A stretch of DNA of 13,875 nt, taken from positions 1 to 13,875 of the forward strand of contig CALZIH010000113.1 in assembly GCA_945787305.1 (NCBI GenBank). The letters are read 5' to 3'. The translations under genes and the position numbers were made by a program. Each line of letters starts with the position of its first letter. The first letter of the stretch is position 1. This document shows positions 7,149 through 13,875 of the stretch, piece after piece. The stretch is from an uncultured Desulfobulbaceae bacterium. Its GTDB lineage: Bacteria > Desulfobacterota > Desulfobulbia > Desulfobulbales > Desulfobulbaceae. The notes under the pieces were generated by a model. The model had not been told where the DNA came from. It searched no databases and saw only the letters and a list, made by a program, of their open reading frames with translations.

Positions 7149-8387
7149 ACCGGCCTTTATGAAGTTGTGTGGGAATCCAGCTGGGAAACATGGTTCACCT
7201 TTCAAGCAGAAGACAGAAACGGTGGAAACACATGGGCACCCGATAACGGCGATATCGCGACTGTCACCCCCTCCCATGTCAACGGTGGAAATATCGAGTT
7301 TTCCAGCACCAATAATTCCAACTTTTCCTTCAAGTTCGAAGGTAATTTTAATCAGGGCTCCCTGGTTCTGACCGCAACCGATTATTCCGGAGCAACCGGT
7401 TCCATCTACGTTGAGGTTTCTCATTTGAACGGTTCCAGTGGCCGATATGTATACAGCCCGGTGGTTCTCGATCTGGACGGAGACGGGGTCGAACTGCTGA
7501 CGATTGATGAAGGGATTGCCTTTGACTGGAACCGGGATGGAATGGCCGAATCAACAGGGTGGGCAGGACCGGACGACGGTTTTCTGGTCTATGACTACGA
7601 TCATGACACTTTAGTCACCAGGGCCGATGAGCTGATGCTTCGGGAGTATCTACCGGATGCCACCACCGACCTTGAAGGTCTGCGCGCTTTTGATTCCAAT
7701 GAGGATGGAACCTTCAACGGTGAAGACAAGTCTTGGAACGATTTCGGCGTCTGGCAAGATCGAAACAGTAACGGCATTACCGATGAAGGGGAATTTCAAC
7801 ATCTTACAGAGATGGAGATAGTGGAAATCGAACTTGAGAGTAACGGCGATGAGCGGGAAGTTGCCGGGAATACCGTATATGGTTCCACCCAGTACCACAG
7901 GGAAGACGGCTCCAGCGGAGAGGTTGGGGATGTGGCATTGGAGGGAAAAGAAATTGTCTTCACCCAGGCGGAACCCAGTGAACCTGGATCCGAGATCGAA
8001 ACCATGAATCCGGACCAGGATATCCCAATGAACGATCCATCGGTGGATTTTGCCAAGGCACAGCCGTTGCTCGCAGCTGGCGATGAAGAGACAGTACCAC
8101 GACCGGACTCTGAACCACCCGCCAATGGTGAAACGACTATGGAGGAGCCATTTCAGACAGACGGTGAAGCACTACAGGCATCAGGATCTGAGACCGATCT
8201 GTCATTGGATGAAGCCGAAATCAATCGGGTGGCCCATCAACTTCAATCAGATGCCGCCACAGGTTCTTCCGGGGCTGATCCTGAACCGGCGGTGTCCCCT
8301 GATCTCTATTATTCAAATGAGATCGGGAACGATACAGACCTGCTCCAGACCGATGATACCCAGGAAGAGCTATTAGCTCTTGCTTAG
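5676..8387 (+). CDS. Same giant protein, C-terminal part: cadherin-like repeats, EF-hand-like module, acidic secretion tail
   Basis: Frame 3 continues the repeat architecture of the preceding frame. The first residues read VVEDGEITFSVDSLM, matching the start of a repeat, and an in-frame stop at 5646 limits where the frame change can lie. There is no convincing ribosome-binding site or signal peptide at 5676 or at the internal ATG near 5718, so independent translation is unlikely. Five cadherin-like repeats (to about 7148) and a divergent Ig-like segment (7149-7440) come first. A calcium-binding module follows (7441-7840), with VVLDLDGDGVELL, FDWNRDGMAES, DSNEDGTFNGED and WQDRNSNGITDEGE. The acidic, low-complexity tail ends in EELLALA, plausibly the uncleaved C-terminal T1SS signal. 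Stop TAG at 8385. In an undamaged allele this would be the C-terminal third of the upstream protein. Confidence 0.85.
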   Translation: MVEDGEITFSVDSLMAGAVDVEDGEELRFSGITDSSCGDAWLDHDGLVHFLPDTDFSGTASFSYGVTDSEAGKGTGTVTIEVTGENDAPLAVDDGRILAWGNNSYDNVYSSAVLLANDYDVDGDSLNIISLARAEYGTVGLDANGNIHYRALSDDWVGVDYFTYTIDDGNGGIAEAVARVDVKLNTSPDAYSEILFSREDTIVDIDQGQLLINDSDVDNDTLFISSVGNAEYGTVSLLPDGGVRFSPELNYNNSYPGRASFEYSVSDGTSDPVTAIAFMDLEPMNDSPVLQGEIFDEAIEDNTFSFTPAQLLDNDFDVETASSFETDAMAITEIIGTDNGSLTYNTGTGEITYTPVANYHGVDTFRYRVTDSHGATSEVESQITVWSVNDNPVVQEDRASTAEDSVWNKYDIAELLANDSDVDGDSLSLVNPHISQGSANVRVSNGYLEVLPAFREDRVDVEYTVIDGHGGSASNRLIIDRISEHNFAPTFTGLYEVVWESSWETWFTFQAEDRNGGNTWAPDNGDIATVTPSHVNGGNIEFSSTNNSNFSFKFEGNFNQGSLVLTATDYSGATGSIYVEVSHLNGSSGRYVYSPVVLDLDGDGVELLTIDEGIAFDWNRDGMAESTGWAGPDDGFLVYDYDHDTLVTRADELMLREYLPDATTDLEGLRAFDSNEDGTFNGEDKSWNDFGVWQDRNSNGITDEGEFQHLTEMEIVEIELESNGDEREVAGNTVYGSTQYHREDGSSGEVGDVALEGKEIVFTQAEPSEPGSEIETMNPDQDIPMNDPSVDFAKAQPLLAAGDEETVPRPDSEPPANGETTMEEPFQTDGEALQASGSETDLSLDEAEINRVAHQLQSDAATGSSGADPEPAVSPDLYYSNEIGNDTDLLQTDDTQEELLALA
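7441..7840 (+). other. EF-hand-like calcium-binding module near the C-terminus
   Basis: The opening SPVVLDLDGDGVELL, the GWAGPDDGFLVYD block and the later loops DSNEDGTFNGED and DRNSNGITDEGE are the hallmark of a module common near the C-terminus of large RTX and VCBS-type T1SS exoproteins. At least four DxDxDG or EF-hand-like loops can be counted. Calcium outside the cell would drive folding after export. No GGxGxDxUx nonapeptide blocks follow; the protein goes directly into an acidic tail. Confidence 0.75.
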
Positions 8388-8490
8388 TATCCGCTTACAT
8401 ATATTTTCTCTGTGTACGAGTTCTCATTAATTGCGCCACAACTCTTCCAAAAGCTCGAAAAATTTCACTATTTCTCATGAACAAGGTCTA

Positions 8491-10635
8491 ATGAGTCAAC
8501 AAAACAAAACAAAAAATATTCAAAGCGGCCTCTTTTGCGCAGCAGTGGCGGCAAAGCTCCATGGAAACCCGATCAGCTTGGAGCAGATCAAACATCATTT
8601 CAACAATGAGAGTGGCCGGTTGAAGCCCATAGAGCTGGCAAGGATATTTCAGGATATTGGTTTTAAGGCCAAACCTGCAGACAAGGAACTGTCGCAGGTT
8701 AAGCCAGGATTCTTTCCGATAGTGGCCGAGTTGAAAAACGGTGATTTTATCCTGCTGGGAGGAAAGGATCAAAAGGATGAAAAAGTTCTGGTACAGCGTG
8801 CAGGAGAACCCAGGGGGACATGGGTTGAAATAAAAAAAATGCAAACCGAACTCTCGGGGCAGATCCTGTTTTTGAAGAAACAGGGTGGCCGACAGGAGTG
8901 CGTCCGGCAGTTCGGTATCGGCTGGTTTTTAAAATCGGCTCGCAAATACTGGAGCGTCCTGCGAGACTGCCTCCTGGCCTCGTTTTTCGTCCAGGTCTTT
9001 GGACTGCTTTCTCCCCTGGTCTTCATGATCGTCATCGACAAGGTCCTTTCCAACAACAGCCTTTCCACCCTCGATGTACTGGTCTTTGCACTCGTGGTTG
9101 TCGCGCTCTTTGAAATACTGCTCAACGGGCTGCGTACATACCTCATGTCCCATACTACAAATCGGATTGACCTGATGCTCGGGGTACAGTTGTTCAAACA
9201 CCTGATGAGCCTGCCTCTCAGTTATTTTGAATCGAGGCAAGTGGGTGACACAATCGCCAGGATGAGGGAGCTGGAAAACGTTCGCCGCTTTATTACCGGA
9301 TCCGGTCTCATGCTCTTTCTCGATCTCTTCTTCCTGGTGATTTTTCTTATTGTCATGTTTCTGTTTAGCCCCTTTCTCAGCCTGCTGGTTGTTATCACCC
9401 TGCCCTTTCTCTTCGGGGCCTCATTTTTTCTTACCCCGATACTGCGCCGCAAACTTGAAGACAGCTACTTGGCAGGTTCCGGCAAACAATCATTTCTGGT
9501 TGAAACCCTTGCCGGCATCGAAACCATCAAGGCCAACGCCGCCGAACCAAAAATTAAAGAGAAGTGGGAAGAGCGGTTGAGTGAACATGTCAAGCTCGGT
9601 TTTTCCAGCGGTCACTTAACCAACCTGATCACCCAGACTACCGGAGTTATCAGTAAAGTACTTTCGGTCCTGCTCCTCTGGTTTGGGGCCAGGGAAGTAT
9701 TGCAGGGAAACCTGACAGTCGGCCAGTTCATTGCTTTTAATATGCTATCATCCAGAGTCATTGCACCTATCATGCGTCTCTCCAGAATATGGGAGGAATT
9801 TCAACAGGCCAATGTATCTGTGGCGCGGATCGGAGATATATTTACCACACCCTCCGAGCCTGGTTTTGATCCTTCTAAGGTCAGCCTGCCGCCCATCAGA
9901 GGCGATGTCAGCTTTGACCGGGTTTCCTTCAGGTTTAAACCTGAAGGAAAACAAATCCTGCACGATATCTCTTTTTCCGTGACGGCCGGGGAGGTAATCG
10001 GAATTGTCGGCAGTACCGGATCGGGCAAAACAACCTTGGTCAAGCTGATGCAGCGCCTGCATGTTCCGGAGCTGGGAAGAATCCTGATTGACGGTGTCGA
10101 CCTTTCCATGGTCGACAGCTCATGGCTCAGGCGGCAGATCGGGGTGGTCATTCAGGATGGGGTCTTGTTCAATAACTCCATTCGGGACAATATCACCTTG
10201 AACATGCCGGATCTTTCCATGGAGGAGGTTATGGAAGCGGCACGTTTGGCAGGAGCACATGATTTTATCCTGGAACTTCCGGAAGGATACGACACCCTGG
10301 TTGGAGAAAGAGGCTGTCGTCTCTCCACAGGGCAGCGCCAGCGATTAGCCATTGCCAGAGCCCTGGCTGCAAACCCGAGGATGTTAATCTTTGATGAGGC
10401 GACCAGCGGGCTTGATTATGAATCGGAGCAGCAGGTACAGGCAAATATGAAAAAGATATGCACAGGTCGCACTGTCTTCATTATCGCTCATAGACTGTCC
10501 ACTGTTCGTCATGCTGATCGTATCATTACCATTGAACATGGCAGGATTGTTGAAAATGATTCGCCGGCGGCACTGCTTAAGACTGGTGGTAGATTTGCCG
10601 TACTCAACAGCATACATGAAGGAAGTTATGCCTGA
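8491..10635 (+). CDS. Type I secretion ABC transporter (HlyB/LapB-like) with degenerate C39-like domain
   Basis: Inner-membrane exporter ATPase-permease of 714 residues, usual length for the family. Residues 1-125 form a C39-like domain without the peptidase residues: Ser12 stands where the catalytic Cys is expected (SGLFC) and Asp85 where the His is (GDFILL), so it should dock the substrate rather than cleave a leader. About six membrane segments lie between 155 and 430. The ATPase has Walker A GSTGSGKT (507-514), signature LSTGQ (611-615, Thr instead of the usual Gly), Walker B MLIFDE (631-636) and H-loop His667. I chose ATG 8491 over the TTG at 8431 because AAGG lies four bases upstream and the C39-like fold begins there. 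The 103-base gap from the substrate gene shows no strong terminator, so read-through is plausible. Confidence 0.93.
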   Translation: MSQQNKTKNIQSGLFCAAVAAKLHGNPISLEQIKHHFNNESGRLKPIELARIFQDIGFKAKPADKELSQVKPGFFPIVAELKNGDFILLGGKDQKDEKVLVQRAGEPRGTWVEIKKMQTELSGQILFLKKQGGRQECVRQFGIGWFLKSARKYWSVLRDCLLASFFVQVFGLLSPLVFMIVIDKVLSNNSLSTLDVLVFALVVVALFEILLNGLRTYLMSHTTNRIDLMLGVQLFKHLMSLPLSYFESRQVGDTIARMRELENVRRFITGSGLMLFLDLFFLVIFLIVMFLFSPFLSLLVVITLPFLFGASFFLTPILRRKLEDSYLAGSGKQSFLVETLAGIETIKANAAEPKIKEKWEERLSEHVKLGFSSGHLTNLITQTTGVISKVLSVLLLWFGAREVLQGNLTVGQFIAFNMLSSRVIAPIMRLSRIWEEFQQANVSVARIGDIFTTPSEPGFDPSKVSLPPIRGDVSFDRVSFRFKPEGKQILHDISFSVTAGEVIGIVGSTGSGKTTLVKLMQRLHVPELGRILIDGVDLSMVDSSWLRRQIGVVIQDGVLFNNSIRDNITLNMPDLSMEEVMEAARLAGAHDFILELPEGYDTLVGERGCRLSTGQRQRLAIARALAANPRMLIFDEATSGLDYESEQQVQANMKKICTGRTVFIIAHRLSTVRHADRIITIEHGRIVENDSPAALLKTGGRFAVLNSIHEGSYA
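10618..10623 (+). promoter_or_regulatory. Ribosome-binding site deciding the adaptor start
   Basis: GAAGGA four bases before ATG 10628, embedded in the last codons of the ABC transporter gene. It lies downstream of the alternative ATG at 10616, which favours 10628. Confidence 0.6.
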
Positions 10636-11980
10636 TTTTTTAAAAAAATATCAAGAGCAGAAAGCCATCCGCCGTGAGTTCGAGTTTATGCCGGCCACCA
10701 TCGAGGTGCTCGCCAGCCCGCCGGCCCCATTCTCCAGAGCCATGGTTCTTATTCTTGTTCTCCTGACACTCTTTGCAATCGCCTGGGCCTGCATTGCCAG
10801 GATAGACATCGTTGCCGGCGGTACCGGCGTTGTGGTCCCCAAAGGAAAGGTGAAAGTTGTGCAGCCCCTTGAACCGGGTATTGTCACCGAGATTACGGTT
10901 CAGGACGGGCAATTGGTAAAGAAGGGAGAGCTGCTTGTGCGGATGGACAGTACCGAGAGCAGTGCCGATCTCAACAGTCTGCAAAGGGAATTGAAGACAG
11001 CAAGACTGTCTACATCCAGGCTGAATGCAGAATTGGCAGAAGATTCTTCCCTGTTTGCTCCCATCACGAACGATGATGCAGAAGAAGTCGCGCTTCAACG
11101 CCGCCTGCTGGAACAATCTATCCTGGCCCAGCGTGAGAAGACGGTTACCATGGAACATGGAATACGTCGTGCTGAAGCCGAACTGGCATCTGCCCGCTCT
11201 AGAGTCTCTTGGCTTGAAAAATCACTGCCTCTGGCAGAAGAACTCCATGAAAAGAAAACAGCCATGGCAGCCAGAAAAATGATGGCAAGCGGACAGTATT
11301 TGCAGGCTCGAATGGAAATCAATGAGGCCCGGCAGAACATGGAGATGGAAAAAAACCGGATGACGGAGTGGAAGCTGAGGATCATCCAATTGCAAGAAGA
11401 AAAAGAACTAACGGAAAGCGAATATCGGCAGGAGTTACTCAAGCAGCTGACAGTGGTACGAAAAAAACGGGAGGGCTTGGTACAACAGTTAGCCAAGGCC
11501 AGGAAAAGACAAGTTAACCGGGAGCTGCGATCACCTGCCGATGGTATCGTCCAACAACTGGCCATTAATACGGTTGGCGGGGTAGTTACTGCAGCGCAGC
11601 CCTTGATGACCATTGTTCCAATTGACTCCGGCCTGGAAGTAGAAGCCAGGATCCTCAATAAGGATATAGGGTTTATTCGTAAAGATCAGCAAGTTTCAGT
11701 GAAAGTCGCTGCGTATCCCTTTACCCGACATGGAGATCTCAAGGGAAGGATAGATTGGGTGGGCCGTGACGCAGTGCTGGATAAGCAGACAGGCCCAGTG
11801 TATCCGGTTCGGATTTCCTTTGACAGGTACCACTTACCCAATACGGTTCATGGTCAAAGGGGCGAAGTCCTCCCCGGCATGACGGTGACAACAGATATCA
11901 AGGTAGGGAAAAGAAGAGTTATTCACTACTTTCTTGGTCCGATCTTGCGTTATAAAGATAAAAGTTTACGGGAGTTGTAG
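10628..11980 (+). CDS. HlyD-family T1SS membrane fusion (periplasmic adaptor) protein
   Basis: A 450-residue adaptor linking the ABC transporter to the outer-membrane channel. It has a short cytoplasmic N-terminus, one membrane segment (about 38-57), a biotinyl-lipoyl half-motif (about 61-107, VVQPLEPGIVTEI), and a long coiled-coil hairpin rich in Glu/Arg/Gln (about 110-295). The second lipoyl half starts at RSPADGIVQQL (301-311), and a beta-barrel domain follows. The C-terminus PGMTVTTDIKVGKRRVI, followed by YFLGPIL, is the signature of RTX-type adaptors. An in-frame ATG also occurs at 10616, but GAAGGA at 10618-10623 sits correctly for ATG 10628. The start overlaps the transporter's stop by 8 bases, implying translational coupling. 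Confidence 0.93.
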   Translation: MPDFLKKYQEQKAIRREFEFMPATIEVLASPPAPFSRAMVLILVLLTLFAIAWACIARIDIVAGGTGVVVPKGKVKVVQPLEPGIVTEITVQDGQLVKKGELLVRMDSTESSADLNSLQRELKTARLSTSRLNAELAEDSSLFAPITNDDAEEVALQRRLLEQSILAQREKTVTMEHGIRRAEAELASARSRVSWLEKSLPLAEELHEKKTAMAARKMMASGQYLQARMEINEARQNMEMEKNRMTEWKLRIIQLQEEKELTESEYRQELLKQLTVVRKKREGLVQQLAKARKRQVNRELRSPADGIVQQLAINTVGGVVTAAQPLMTIVPIDSGLEVEARILNKDIGFIRKDQQVSVKVAAYPFTRHGDLKGRIDWVGRDAVLDKQTGPVYPVRISFDRYHLPNTVHGQRGEVLPGMTVTTDIKVGKRRVIHYFLGPILRYKDKSLREL

Positions 11981-11982
11981 AA

Positions 11983-12537
11983 ATGACCGAAAAGAAGGGC
12001 TCCAACTCAATCAAAACCACAGAAGCAGAAATCGACGAGGCACTCAAAGGAGAAATCCATAAACAGTCCCTGAAAATTCTCAAGCGGCTGCCGGCTATGG
12101 GACCGATACTACTTCTCTATATGCAGTCCTCGCATCGGCGTTATCAATTCATCGCCGATCTGGAATGGCTGCTTATGCCTCCCCTGGTCTCGGGACAATG
12201 CAAACTCTACATGAAAAACGAATATCCGATTTCCTTTATCAGCTGGGCCTTTTTAAACGAAGAAGCTGAAAAAAGAATGTTCAAAAACGGCGGCAAGCTG
12301 CGCCCGGATGACTGGAATTGTGGAGATCGTCTTTGGGTTATCGATATTGTCGCGCCCTTTGCAGGGGTGGAAAATATGCTTGGTGACCTTCAGGTCAATG
12401 AGTTTCCCGGGAAGGTTATCCATCTCGCGGTTCCCGATCCCACCACAGGTGGAATTACAGCCCGTACGTTGCAGCCAATCCGAAAGAAAGGAGATACAGC
12501 AGGTAAGGAGAAACAGACAGTTGAAACGATTCAATAG
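11983..12537 (+). CDS. HlyC-type toxin-activating protein lysine acyltransferase
   Basis: A 184-residue cytoplasmic enzyme. The family transfers a fatty acyl group from acyl-ACP to internal lysines of a protoxin. Catalytic His51 lies in MQSSHRRYQF and Asp121 in GDRLWVIDIVAPF. Their 70-residue spacing is within one residue of His23 and Asp92 in E. coli HlyC. Other family marks are LPPLVSGQ-like sequence (MPPLVSGQCKLYM, 65-77), YPISFISWAFLNEE (81-94) and DWNCGDR (110-116). The N-terminus is about 28 residues longer than in HlyC and the C-terminus is lysine-rich. GGAG at 11971-11974 precedes the ATG by eight bases, and the gap from the adaptor stop is 2 bases. The likely substrate is the giant protein upstream. 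The position after hlyD differs from the classical hlyCABD order. Confidence 0.92.
   Translation: MTEKKGSNSIKTTEAEIDEALKGEIHKQSLKILKRLPAMGPILLLYMQSSHRRYQFIADLEWLLMPPLVSGQCKLYMKNEYPISFISWAFLNEEAEKRMFKNGGKLRPDDWNCGDRLWVIDIVAPFAGVENMLGDLQVNEFPGKVIHLAVPDPTTGGITARTLQPIRKKGDTAGKEKQTVETIQ
12505..12510 (+). promoter_or_regulatory. Ribosome-binding site supporting the TTG start of the TolC-like gene
   Basis: AAGGAG ten bases upstream of TTG 12521 and inside the 3' end of the acyltransferase gene. No ATG or GTG in frame lies near, and the first residues after the TTG form a good signal peptide. Confidence 0.6.
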
Positions 12538-13875
12538 AACACTTTGGAGAATTGTTCCAATCGGTTTTTCTCTTGTAGCATGCCTGAGTGTCTTAACTTC
12601 CCAGGCTGTTGGCTTGGACCTCCTAACGGCCTTGGCCTTGGCAGAGCAGAACGATGCCGACTTCAAAGCAGGAATAATGGAAGCCCGGGCCAAAAATGCC
12701 GATGGCTGGTCTCAGGTGGCTGCTCTGGGGCCAAGAGCTATGGTTACGGGAAAGGTTATGCGGAGCAGATTGGATTATTCTCCGGAGACAAGGGCCGGGT
12801 TGGAGGACAAAAATCTTGCATTCAGTGATAATGAAATAACCCTTTCCCTGGATCAACCCCTGCTCGATATGGAGAAAATTTCAAGAGCCAGACGGGGTGC
12901 CCGTGAAATGGATATCGCAACCATGGAACTGGTTAAAGCCCGTGAAGAACTTATTTTCCGGGTGATCGAACGCTACTTTTCCCTGCTCTCTGCGCGGGAC
13001 GAGGTGGATCTGGCTAATTCAAAATTACAATTTCTGGCAAGCCGGCTGGAAACAGCCCAAGCCGGCCATGACCTGGGACTTGGTGATCAATCCGACCTGT
13101 TTGATATTCAAGCCCGATATGAGACAACGATGGCGACCCGGGCACTGCTGCGGGCCAAGCTGGTAGATGCCGAAGAGGCTCTTGTTGAACTGCTCGGAGT
13201 ACCTGTAGAGGAAGCGTTGGAGAGGCCGAATATCGAAAAGGTATTTGTCCCGCCTGGAAACGACCTTGACCACTGGCTGACATCAGCCAAAAAGAAGAAC
13301 ATAAACTGTCGGATCAGCAAAGTGCAGGCCGAGGCCGTCCGAATGGACGGCATGATTGCGGCTGGTCGCTTTCTCCCGGCACTTAGTTTCTTTGTTGAAT
13401 ATGAACGTGCCAACCCTGAAAACGATGTGAACGGCTATGGCTGGGATAGAGATCGGACAGATTACGGACTCAAGTTGCAGATGCAATTTTTGAGCGGCGG
13501 CAGTGATGTTGCAGATGTAATTGCCTTTAAACGCCGTTACAGAGCATCAAAGCAGAGGGTTATAGCTACCCAACGTTCTGTCATCCGGCAGACAAAATCA
13601 ACCTGGAGTAGCCTACAGGAAACCCTGAAAACCATCCAGATGCATGAACTTGCGGTTGCCGCCAATAAAAAATCACTGCAAATAAAAGAGGCAGGCTACC
13701 AGGAAGGACTGCAGACCATGCTCGATGTCCTTAACGTGCAAAAAGACTATTTTAGTGCCGTTAACAAGTATCAAAACGCCCGGTATGACTATGTCATCAT
13801 CTGGTCAAAATTCAAGCAGTTGATAGGCGACCTTACCGACATTGGTGAGGATCTGGATCAGGAGGAGAACTTGAT
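12521..13875 (+). CDS. TolC-family outer-membrane efflux/secretion channel (3'-partial)
   Basis: Frame 2 is open from the TTG at 12521 to the window end (451 complete codons, no stop), so nearly the full family length is present. Residues 2-10 are basic (KRFNRTLWR), 11-27 hydrophobic, with a likely signal peptidase site after SQA (29). The LVAC at 18-21 also fits a lipobox, but a hydrophobic stretch after the Cys makes a lipoprotein less likely. Mature sequence begins LDLLTALALAEQND, the usual OEP opening. Two OEP halves follow, each with long amphipathic helices; the second ends with LQTMLDVLNVQKDYFSA (a TolC-typical helix). It overlaps the acyltransferase by 17 bases. As the last visible gene it completes the T1SS, so no host TolC need be borrowed. 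Confidence 0.9.
   Translation, partial: MKRFNRTLWRIVPIGFSLVACLSVLTSQAVGLDLLTALALAEQNDADFKAGIMEARAKNADGWSQVAALGPRAMVTGKVMRSRLDYSPETRAGLEDKNLAFSDNEITLSLDQPLLDMEKISRARRGAREMDIATMELVKAREELIFRVIERYFSLLSARDEVDLANSKLQFLASRLETAQAGHDLGLGDQSDLFDIQARYETTMATRALLRAKLVDAEEALVELLGVPVEEALERPNIEKVFVPPGNDLDHWLTSAKKKNINCRISKVQAEAVRMDGMIAAGRFLPALSFFVEYERANPENDVNGYGWDRDRTDYGLKLQMQFLSGGSDVADVIAFKRRYRASKQRVIATQRSVIRQTKSTWSSLQETLKTIQMHELAVAANKKSLQIKEAGYQEGLQTMLDVLNVQKDYFSAVNKYQNARYDYVIIWSKFKQLIGDLTDIGEDLDQEENL

Noticed and set aside
8365..8381. Perfect 6-base inverted repeat (AAGAGC, 5-base loop, GCTCTT) at the end of the giant gene
   Set aside because: The stem is short, lies within the coding region and has no T-run after it, so it is not a convincing terminator.
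8388..8490. Gap between the giant gene and the ABC transporter, checked for a promoter
   Set aside because: AT-rich, but no pair of -35 and -10 boxes with good spacing stood out. The in-frame TTG at 8431 lacks a ribosome-binding site and adds a tail absent from the family.
11095..11658. 187-codon open frame on the minus strand
   Set aside because: It is antisense to the adaptor's coiled-coil region; its Ser/Arg/Cys-rich product mirrors Glu/Arg codons on the other strand and has no recognisable domain.
12544..12828. 94-codon open frame on + after the acyltransferase
   Set aside because: It lies in another frame within the TolC-like gene, whose frame 2 shows a signal peptide and full OEP pattern.
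1..13875. Search for tRNA, rRNA, insertion sequences or attachment sites
   Set aside because: Nothing resembling these was seen; coding is nearly continuous on one strand and no transposase-like frame exists.

Overview
The window is one strand-uniform (+) block of a type I secretion (T1SS) locus from a Gram-negative bacterium. The evidence for Gram-negative is a complete envelope-spanning exporter set: inner-membrane ABC transporter, HlyD-type adaptor and TolC-type outer-membrane channel with a signal peptide. Base composition looks near 50% GC and codon use is even along the block. The lineage cannot be fixed from the sequence; a marine or sediment proteobacterium or desulfobacterium would fit, but that is a guess.

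Bases 1-8387 hold one giant secreted protein whose 5' end lies outside the window and whose reading frame is broken near 5671-5680. In order it shows: a DUF2235/Tle1-like alpha/beta-hydrolase domain (1 to about 600); a Gln/Glu-rich helical linker; four degenerate 52-residue repeats (about 775-1380); a hydrophobic glycine/alanine-rich segment (about 1390-1590); a region with few lysines (1600-2300); a Pro/Ser-rich linker (2300-2840); about fifteen cadherin-like tandem repeats of roughly 95 residues (2842-7148), then a divergent Ig-like segment; an EF-hand-like calcium module (7441-7840); and an acidic C-terminal tail ending in aliphatic residues, as T1SS substrates often do. No classic RTX nonapeptides occur. 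At the break the protein passes from frame 1 to frame 3 and about 25 residues of one repeat are missing, so a deletion is a better explanation than a single-base slip.

Bases 8491-13875 hold the export and modification genes, tightly packed and probably one transcript: a T1SS ABC transporter with a degenerate C39-like domain (8491-10635), an HlyD-type adaptor (10628-11980, overlapping by 8 bases), an HlyC-type lysine acyltransferase (11983-12537, 2 bases downstream) and a TolC-type protein (12521 to the window end, TTG start, overlapping by 17 bases). The inferred scheme is that the acyltransferase fatty-acylates the giant protein in the cytoplasm and the three-part channel exports it, with cadherin-like repeats extending it and calcium folding it outside. 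The unusual point is the combination of a phospholipase-like hydrolase best known from type VI effectors, a possible membrane-inserting region, an adhesin-like repeat stalk and a dedicated protein acyltransferase.
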